The position numbers were made by a program, and so were the translations under genes. Positions 40,453 through 45,698 of a stretch of 45,698 nucleotides of DNA are shown here, piece by piece. Where the stretch lies: the NCBI RefSeq assembly GCF_034006665.1, contig NZ_JAVESI010000028.1, positions 1 to 45,698 of the forward strand. Reading direction: 5' to 3'. The notes beneath the pieces are model-generated. The model made no database searches and had not been told where the DNA came from. It saw nothing but the letters and a program-made list of their open reading frames with translations. The DNA is from Trichloromonas sp034006665 (GTDB lineage: Bacteria; Desulfobacterota; Desulfuromonadia; Desulfuromonadales; Trichloromonadaceae). How positions within the stretch are numbered: position 1 is the first letter of the stretch; each line of letters begins with the position of its first letter.

Positions 40453-41031
40453 TCAGGCCTGACGGCCGAGCTGGAAAGCGGCGAGATTTTCCTTTAGGAA
40501 CCTTTCCGGAACCATCTTCTTCAAGCCCGCCAGCCACAGCTCCTCGCCAATCTCCATGCGTTGTGACAGGGCCCCAAGAAGGACGGTGTTGACGGTACGG
40601 GCGTTGCCGGCCTTCAGAGCCAGGTCGAGGCCGTCGACAATCTTGGCATCGGCGCAGACGGAGCAAATTTTTCCGGGAATATCCACGGGATAGTTTTCCG
40701 TCCCCATGGCCACGGTCGCGGGCATGACTTTCAGATCGTTGACCACCACCGCGCCGCCGGCACGCAATGTCGGCAGATAACGATAGGTTTCGAGCAGCTC
40801 GAAACCGAAGAGCACGTCGACCTGCCCGTCGGGGATGAGCGGGCTGTAGACCTTGGTGCCGTAGCGGACGTGGGACGTGACGCTACCACCCCGCTGGGAC
40901 ATGCCGTGGACCTCGCTCTTCTTCACGTCGAAACCGGCCAGCATCAGGGTTTCAGAGAGGATTTCGCTGGCCAGCAGGGTGCCCTGACCGCCGACCCCGG
41001 CGAGCAGGATATTTTTTACATCAGGACTCAT
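40453..41031 (-). CDS. iorB: Indolepyruvate:ferredoxin oxidoreductase beta subunit
   Basis: A 192-residue gamma-type domain of 2-oxoacid:ferredoxin oxidoreductases, partner of IorA. It begins NILLAGVGGQGTLLASEILSETLMLAGFDVKKSEVHGMSQRGGSVTSHVRYG, the diagnostic IorB start. The C-terminal helix (LWLAGLKKMVPERFLKENLAAF) is also typical. The ATG at 41031 overlaps the iorA coding end by 11 bases, so translation is coupled; the longer open frame upstream lies inside iorA. Confidence 0.95.
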   Translation of the reverse strand: MSPDVKNILLAGVGGQGTLLASEILSETLMLAGFDVKKSEVHGMSQRGGSVTSHVRYGTKVYSPLIPDGQVDVLFGFELLETYRYLPTLRAGGAVVVNDLKVMPATVAMGTENYPVDIPGKICSVCADAKIVDGLDLALKAGNARTVNTVLLGALSQRMEIGEELWLAGLKKMVPERFLKENLAAFQLGRQA

Positions 41032-42790
41032 GACCGACTCCAAAGGCATCGAATTTACAGACCTGCCGGCAGAGACCACAGCCGACGCAGAGCGCCTGGT
41101 TGACATAAGCGTGGCCCTTGCCACCCCCTTCGTCCGTCCGCCATTCAATGGCGGGACAACCGATCTTTAAGCAGGCCTTGCAGGCGGTGCAGGCTTCTGT
41201 CTTGACGAACAGCGGTGTGCTGCGCACCCCGCGGCCGTGACGGTCGAGCATGCAGGAACGGCGGGCGATGACCACCGAGGGCTCGGGTCGGCGCATCTCC
41301 TCGTCGATGACCTGCTGGGTCCGGTCCAGATCGTAGGGATCGACGACTTGCACATTGCGGATGCCAATGGCGCGGCAGATCGCTTCAAGATTGACGGGAA
41401 GCGTTTCCAGACCCGCGAGGGTGTGGCCCGATCCGGGATTATCCTGGCGACCGGTCATGGCGGTGATGCGGTTGTCGAGGATGATGGCCGTGGCCGGGGT
41501 GCCGCTGTAGGCCATGTCCATCAGGCTGGTGATGCCCGAATGGAGGAAAGTCGAATCGCCCATGACGCCGACCACCTTGAAGCGCTCCGCCTCGCCCAGG
41601 GCCTTGGCCATGCCGGTGGCGCTGCTGATGCCGGCGCCCATGCAAACGCAGGTATCCATGGCCGAAAGAGGCGGCAGGGCGCCTAGGGTATAGCAGCCGA
41701 TGTCGCCGGTGACGAAGGCACCGAGACGCTTCAGGGCATAGAAGACCCCGCGATGGGAACAGCCGGGGCACATGTTGGGGGGCCGGTTGGGCAGCGGCTC
41801 GGAAGGCACCGCGACTCCCTGAGGCTGGGGCAGACCGAGAGCGGCAGCGACGCGGCTGGGGGAGAATTCCCCGCAGATGGGGAAGATCTCCTTACCCTTG
41901 ACGTCAATCCCCATCGCCTTGACCTGCTCTTCGATGAAGGGATCGAGTTCCTCGATGACGTAGAGGGTTTTGCAGCGGGCAGCGAAGTCGCGGATCAACT
42001 GCTCAGGAAGGGGATAGACCATGCCGAGCTTGAGGATGTGCGCCTTGGGCAGCACTTCCTTGGCATACTGGTAAGCGATGCCGGCGGTGATGACACCGAC
42101 CTCCCCCTCCCCTTCCTCGATGCGGTTGATCTCGTGGTTGCAGCCCCAGGTCTTGAGATCGAGCAGGCGCTGCTCGACCAGCGGGTGGCGCTTGCGGGCG
42201 TTGGCCGGGAGCATGACGAACTTGCCGGGGTTCCGCTCGATTTTCGGTTCGGGCAGGCCGCTGACCCGCTCCCCCAGGGTGACGATGGATTTTCCGTGGG
42301 AGATGCGCGTATTGGAGCGCAGCAGGACCGGGGTATCGAACTGCTCGCTCAGTTCGAAGGCGAGCCGGGTGAATGCCAGTGCCTCGGCACTGTCGGCGGG
42401 TTCAAGCATCGGCGCTTTGGCCAGCCGGGCGTAGTGGCGGCTGTCTTGCTCGTTTTGCGACGAGTGCATCTCCGGGTCGTCACAAACTACCAGTGCGAGG
42501 CCGCCGCGTACGCCGATATAGGATAGGGTCATGAGGGGGTCGGCGGCGACGTTGAGGCCGACATGCTTCATCGCGACCATAGCCCGGGCACCGCCGAAAC
42601 TGGCGCCGATGGCAACTTCGAGGCTGACCTTCTCGTTAGGAGCCCAGTTGGAATCGATTTCCTGGTACTGGGAAATATTCTCAAGAATTTCGGTGCTTGG
42701 CGTGCCGGGATAGGCCGAAGCGACACGTACCCCGGCCTCGAAAGCGCCGCGGGCGAAGGCTTCATTGCCGGACAGAATTGCCTGTGACAT
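41021..42790 (-). CDS. iorA: Indolepyruvate:ferredoxin oxidoreductase alpha subunit
   Basis: Oxidatively decarboxylates aryl-pyruvates, made by transamination of aromatic amino acids, to aryl-acetyl-CoA with reduction of ferredoxin. The 589-residue protein has the pyruvate-type N-terminal domain (GNEAFARGAFEAGVRVASAYPGTPSTEI), a TPP-binding domain (GDIGCYTLGALPP, then MGAGISSATGMAKAL) and a C-terminal ferredoxin part. The latter has C-x2-C-x2-C-x4-CP in CTACKACLKIGCP and C-x2-C-x2-C-x3-C in CVGCGLCRQVCKF. GAGGAG precedes the ATG at 42790, and a strong promoter is 35 bases upstream. First gene of the iorA-iorB-paaK-ACT-paaK operon. Confidence 0.96.
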   Translation of the reverse strand: MSQAILSGNEAFARGAFEAGVRVASAYPGTPSTEILENISQYQEIDSNWAPNEKVSLEVAIGASFGGARAMVAMKHVGLNVAADPLMTLSYIGVRGGLALVVCDDPEMHSSQNEQDSRHYARLAKAPMLEPADSAEALAFTRLAFELSEQFDTPVLLRSNTRISHGKSIVTLGERVSGLPEPKIERNPGKFVMLPANARKRHPLVEQRLLDLKTWGCNHEINRIEEGEGEVGVITAGIAYQYAKEVLPKAHILKLGMVYPLPEQLIRDFAARCKTLYVIEELDPFIEEQVKAMGIDVKGKEIFPICGEFSPSRVAAALGLPQPQGVAVPSEPLPNRPPNMCPGCSHRGVFYALKRLGAFVTGDIGCYTLGALPPLSAMDTCVCMGAGISSATGMAKALGEAERFKVVGVMGDSTFLHSGITSLMDMAYSGTPATAIILDNRITAMTGRQDNPGSGHTLAGLETLPVNLEAICRAIGIRNVQVVDPYDLDRTQQVIDEEMRRPEPSVVIARRSCMLDRHGRGVRSTPLFVKTEACTACKACLKIGCPAIEWRTDEGGGKGHAYVNQALCVGCGLCRQVCKFDAFGVGHES

Positions 42791-42825
42791 AGAACTCCTC
42801 GGTTGGGATGTAATGAAGAAAGGCG

Positions 42826-42854
42826 AATATAGACAATCGGGGGGTAAAAGTCAA
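42826..42854 (-). promoter_or_regulatory. Promoter for the ior/paaK operon
   Basis: Minus-strand TTGACT (42849-42854) and TATATT (42826-42831) are 17 bases apart. The -35 box overlaps the last codons of the phosphatase gene. Confidence 0.8.
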
Positions 42855-43756
42855 TTTGCCGGCGCAGCCGCCAAATCCAGAACGATGCCTTCCAAAAGAC
42901 CGAAATCACTAACAATGATTTCGGCTTTGCGGAATCGGGCAAGAAGCCCTGAAACGATCGAAAGGCCTGGAACGATCAGGTCGCCGCGCCCCTTTTCCAT
43001 CCCCGGCAGATTTTCCCGTTCGCTCACGGACATGGACCGTAAGCGGTAAAGAAAATATTCGACCCGTTCCCGTGACACCCGGTGATTGTTCACCCGCCGC
43101 CAGTCGTAATCGGTCATTTCCAAATCCAGAGCGGCGATGGTCGTGACGGTGCCGGCGGTGCCGACCAGCGCGGTCGTGTCGGTGACCGACGTTTTGACGT
43201 CGTGCAGATCTTTTTCCAATCGATCAAGGATGTCATCAATGACCTGATCCGTTTCCTCCGATGATTCGGCCAGACGGACCACGCCCAAAGGATAGCTGCG
43301 GGCGAACCGGCGCTGGTTCCTTTCGAGCAGGATGAACTCGGTGCTGCCGCCACCGATATCAAAGATCAGGCAGGACGGGGGCTGAGGCCGCAGGGCTTCG
43401 CGGACGCCGAGGGCGCTGAGGCGGGCCTCTTCGTCGCCACTGATGATTTCGACGGCAATGCCCAGTTCGTGCCGGATGGCGTGAACAAAATCCGTGCCGT
43501 TCGTCGCCAGACGCAGAGCCTGGGTGCCGACCGCTCGCAACCGTTGGACATCATGAGCGGCCATGGTCGCAACCATGTCGCGTAACGCGCAAAGGGTCCG
43601 TTCCCGGGCATCGGGAGCCAGACCCTTTATCGGGCACAACCCGCCGCCCAGGCGGGTGATGCGGCGTTCGTAACAACATGGCGTCAGTCCTTGAAGACCG
43701 ACCTCGGCCAGTAACATGCGAACCGTGTTGGTGCCAATGTCGATGGCCGCAAACAA
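42851..43756 (-). CDS. Ppx/GppA family phosphatase
   Basis: A 301-residue member of the exopolyphosphatase/guanosine pentaphosphatase family (ASKHA fold). It starts FAAIDIGTNTVRMLLAEV, then VGTQALRLATNG, ISGDEEARLSALG, the nucleotide loop FDIGGGSTEFIL with the catalytic-type Glu, and GTAGTVTTIAAL. The length fits the short form without the C-terminal HD-like part of E. coli Ppx. It begins with TTG directly after the transporter stop (TAATTG), and GGGGGAG lies about 6 bases upstream, so the start is well supported. The transporter neighbour suggests polyphosphate or phosphate homeostasis. Confidence 0.92.
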   Translation of the reverse strand: MFAAIDIGTNTVRMLLAEVGLQGLTPCCYERRITRLGGGLCPIKGLAPDARERTLCALRDMVATMAAHDVQRLRAVGTQALRLATNGTDFVHAIRHELGIAVEIISGDEEARLSALGVREALRPQPPSCLIFDIGGGSTEFILLERNQRRFARSYPLGVVRLAESSEETDQVIDDILDRLEKDLHDVKTSVTDTTALVGTAGTVTTIAALDLEMTDYDWRRVNNHRVSRERVEYFLYRLRSMSVSERENLPGMEKGRGDLIVPGLSIVSGLLARFRKAEIIVSDFGLLEGIVLDLAAAPAN

Positions 43757-45448
43757 TTATTTCTCCCCCACCACCGCTTGCGCCACGTTAAAGGTGTGGT
43801 CGCCGATCTTCTCGAAATTGTGCAGCATATCGATGAAGATCAGACCGGGCAGAACCGCGCATTCGCCGGTATTGAGGCGGGCGATGTGGTTGTTGCGCAT
43901 CGATTCTTCCAGATAATCGATGTTGTCTTCCATATGCCGGGCCTTTTCCATGATCGTCTTGTCTTCCCGGGCCTGGCCGGCGACGACGAATTCCAGCAGG
44001 CTCTTGGTGCTTTCTCCGATCTGCACCAGTTCCGCCTCCCCCACATCCGAGAAGATAATTTTCTGGGCTCCCTTTTTCTGGCCGAGACGCCAAAGGTTTT
44101 CGCAGTGATCCCCCACCCGCTCCAGGTCGTTGACCATGTGCATCATCGAGGCGAGCTGCTTGGACGTGTCCTGGGTAATCGATTTTTGCGACAGGGCGAC
44201 GAGGAAGTCGGTGATCTCCTTCTGCAAAAGATCGACAATCTCTTCCTTCTTTTCCAGAACGGCAATCCGCTTTTCGTTGCCGTCCTTCAGAAAAAGGAGG
44301 GTTTCGTCGAGCATTTCCAGGGCGATCTGACCCATACGGCGGGTTTCCGCCTTGGCCTGTCCGAGAGCGATCGGCGGGGTGTTGAGGACACGGTTGTCGA
44401 TATATTTCAGATGGAATTCCATCTCTTCATCGCGGCCACGGATGATCAATGTAGTGAGCTTCGCCAAGATTCCGACGAGAGGCAGGAAGATGATGGTGTT
44501 GATGATATTAAAGAGGGAATGGGTATTGGCGATATGCCGGGCGATAAAGGGTTTGTCGCCAACGGCGGCACCCAGGGTCTGGGCCTGTTGTTGGGCCTGA
44601 ATGACGAAATCGGCATCGCCGGGGGTGATGCTGTTAACGAAGGAAAGAAAGAAGGGCAACAGCAGAATCATGTAGGCAACGCCAATGAAATTGAACAGGA
44701 AATGGGCGAAAGCCGTACGCCGGGCGGCCAGATTCGTACCGATGGCGGCCAGATTGGCGGTGATGGTGGTGCCGATATTTTCGCCCAGAACCAGGGCCAC
44801 GCTCGCCTCGAAGGAGATGAGTCCGGCACTGGCCAGGGCGATGGTGATACCCATGGTGGCACTACTGCTCTGGACGATTATGGTCAGAATCGTACCAATC
44901 AACACGCCAAGCAGCGGCATATCCCCGACCAGAACGAATATTTCACGAAATTCCTGGCTCGATTTCAGGGGATTGAATGCTTGCTCCATGATCTGCAGGC
45001 CGAAGAAAAGCAGACCAAAACCGAGCAACACCTCACCGATGTAGACCCACTTGCGACTGCGGGAAAAAAGTTTAAGTCCGGCACCGAGGCCGATGGCGGG
45101 CAAGGCGTATTTGGTGATCTTGAAAGCAATGAGCTGGGCAGTAATGGTGGTGCCGATGTTGGCGCCAAGAATAACGCCGATGGACTGGACCAAGGACATG
45201 AGGCCGGCATTGACGAAGCCGACCACCATGACCGTCGTGGCGCTGGAGGACTGGATGATGGCGGTCACGGTTAGACCGACCAAGGTGCCGATAATCCGGT
45301 TGTTGGTCAGGGCGGAAAGAATCTTGCGCATGCGGTCGCCGGCGATCTTCTGCAACCCTTCGGACATGATCTTCATGCCGAAGAGAAAAAGTCCCAGTCC
45401 GCCGACCAGGCCAAAGATCAGTTTTTCGTTGAGAAGAATGTCCAGCAT
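43757..45448 (-). CDS. Na/Pi cotransporter family protein with PhoU-like domain
   Basis: A 563-residue inner-membrane protein. It has two inverted NptA/PNaS repeats, each with a QSSSAT signature (TAIIQSSSATTVMVVGF near residue 66 and TIIVQSSSATMGITIAL near 192) and partner GANIGTTITA / GENIGTTITA loops, together with 8 or more membrane helices to about residue 345. A C-terminal PhoU-like helical domain follows (about 370-560, with MHMVNDLERVGDHCENL and DMLHNFEKIGDHTFNVA). It would import phosphate with sodium and may be self-regulated by the PhoU part. It is coupled directly to the Ppx/GppA gene. Confidence 0.94.
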   Translation of the reverse strand: MLDILLNEKLIFGLVGGLGLFLFGMKIMSEGLQKIAGDRMRKILSALTNNRIIGTLVGLTVTAIIQSSSATTVMVVGFVNAGLMSLVQSIGVILGANIGTTITAQLIAFKITKYALPAIGLGAGLKLFSRSRKWVYIGEVLLGFGLLFFGLQIMEQAFNPLKSSQEFREIFVLVGDMPLLGVLIGTILTIIVQSSSATMGITIALASAGLISFEASVALVLGENIGTTITANLAAIGTNLAARRTAFAHFLFNFIGVAYMILLLPFFLSFVNSITPGDADFVIQAQQQAQTLGAAVGDKPFIARHIANTHSLFNIINTIIFLPLVGILAKLTTLIIRGRDEEMEFHLKYIDNRVLNTPPIALGQAKAETRRMGQIALEMLDETLLFLKDGNEKRIAVLEKKEEIVDLLQKEITDFLVALSQKSITQDTSKQLASMMHMVNDLERVGDHCENLWRLGQKKGAQKIIFSDVGEAELVQIGESTKSLLEFVVAGQAREDKTIMEKARHMEDNIDYLEESMRNNHIARLNTGECAVLPGLIFIDMLHNFEKIGDHTFNVAQAVVGEK

Positions 45449-45591
45449 GGGTTCTCCCTGGGGATACGGTGGGCCGGCACGCGGGAATAAAAACCCCCGG
45501 CGTCCGATTCATCGGGCCACCGCGAGGAGGATGAAAGGGATGGGCTTCGAAAACGCGGGGGAACTATAAAGGATGCAATCGCGAAAAAAGC
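45449..45591 (-). other. Gap upstream of the Na/Pi cotransporter gene
   Basis: 143 bases between the transporter start and the stop of the edge gene. A minus-strand TATAGT (complement of ACTATA near 45573-45578) could be a -10 box, without a good -35. A run of T on the minus strand just after the edge gene's stop, preceded by a short GCTCA/TGAGC stem, could be its weak terminator. Confidence 0.35.
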
Positions 45592-45698
45592 TCACGCGGC
45601 TTGAGGCATGAGCCAACCAATTCGGTTGTTGCCGGGCCGAAAGGCCTCGGCAAAATGTCGTAGATATCCCCGCAGCGGTCTTAATGGCTCTTTGAAAC
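45592..45698 (-). CDS. C-terminal end of an unidentified gene at the right edge
   Basis: On the minus strand an open frame enters from the right edge and ends at a TGA (45592-45594). It encodes at least 34 residues, ending FRPGNNRIGWLMPQAA. The composition (many Arg, Pro, aromatic residues, consistent codon use) looks like real protein, and the stop is followed by a T run. I do not recognise the family from this short tail. Confidence 0.4.
   Translation of the reverse strand, partial: FKEPLRPLRGYLRHFAEAFRPGNNRIGWLMPQAA

Noticed and set aside
37520..40592. Two plus-strand open frames of 382 and 436 codons opposite the paaK genes
   Set aside because: They resemble each other only because the two PaaK genes are paralogues; they have no ribosome sites or motifs of their own.
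43778..45274. Plus-strand open frame of 498 codons opposite the Na/Pi cotransporter
   Set aside because: Antisense shadow of a GC-rich gene; Asp/Gly/Gln-rich translation without motifs.

Overview
The window reads as a chromosomal segment of an anaerobic, GC-rich, Gram-negative bacterium. A Desulfuromonadales/Geobacter-like member of the Desulfobacterota (former Deltaproteobacteria) fits best, but this is inference from gene content, not a phylogeny. The supporting genes are a Pal lipoprotein (so an outer membrane), hybrid-cluster protein Hcp, a sensor kinase with a CxxCH haem-type sensor domain, indolepyruvate:ferredoxin oxidoreductase with PaaK-type ligases, a small DUF1858 protein, and a PyrR-controlled pyrimidine operon. 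Most of the window is dense, ordinary core genome.

Layout. 1-4.0 kb: a truncated UPF0045 fragment, tRNA-Cys, a TauE/SafE permease, a MEMO1-family protein and gltX. 3.9-10.5 kb: a small unknown protein, pal, hcp (minus strand) with a candidate NO-responsive operator, an EVE protein, a large AsmA-like protein and a class II aldolase. 10.6-15.4 kb: a five-module hybrid histidine kinase, then a convergent acyl-CoA ligase. 15.6-18.1 kb: lepA-lepB, overlapping by one base. 18.1-25.7 kb: pyrR-pyrB-pyrC-carA-carB behind a PyrR-type attenuator, closed by a terminator. 25.7-28.6 kb: greA, a DUF1858 protein and recG. 28.6-33.3 kb: the accessory part, with three type II toxin-antitoxin pairs, an orphan Mrr-like endonuclease, a 17-bp direct repeat flanking one toxin-antitoxin pair, a 20-bp tandem repeat and several operator-like palindromes. 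It is interrupted by the core genes ylqF/rbgA and an RRM protein. 33.4-37.2 kb: a DEAD-box helicase, argS and tRNA-Pro(GGG). 37.3-42.8 kb: a minus-strand operon iorA-iorB-paaK-ACT-paaK with a good sigma70-type promoter. 42.9-45.7 kb: a Ppx/GppA phosphatase coupled to a Na/Pi cotransporter, then the end of an unidentified gene at the right edge.

How the genes work together. The pyr operon makes carbamoyl phosphate, carbamoyl aspartate and dihydroorotate, and PyrR probably senses UMP and ends transcription in the leader. The ior/paaK operon would turn aryl-pyruvates from aromatic amino acids into aryl-acyl-CoA while reducing ferredoxin, and would activate free aryl-acetates; the ACT protein is a likely amino-acid sensor. 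The phosphate transporter and exopolyphosphatase-type enzyme form a phosphate unit.

I did not find a convincing wholly new system. The best leads are the 17-bp duplication around one toxin-antitoxin cassette at a terminator, the in-frame leader reading frame inside the pyrR attenuator, the carA-carB hairpin that encodes the CarA tail, and the orphan Mrr gene with its 16-bp palindrome. All functional calls come from reading motifs and gene order by eye; no database search was run.
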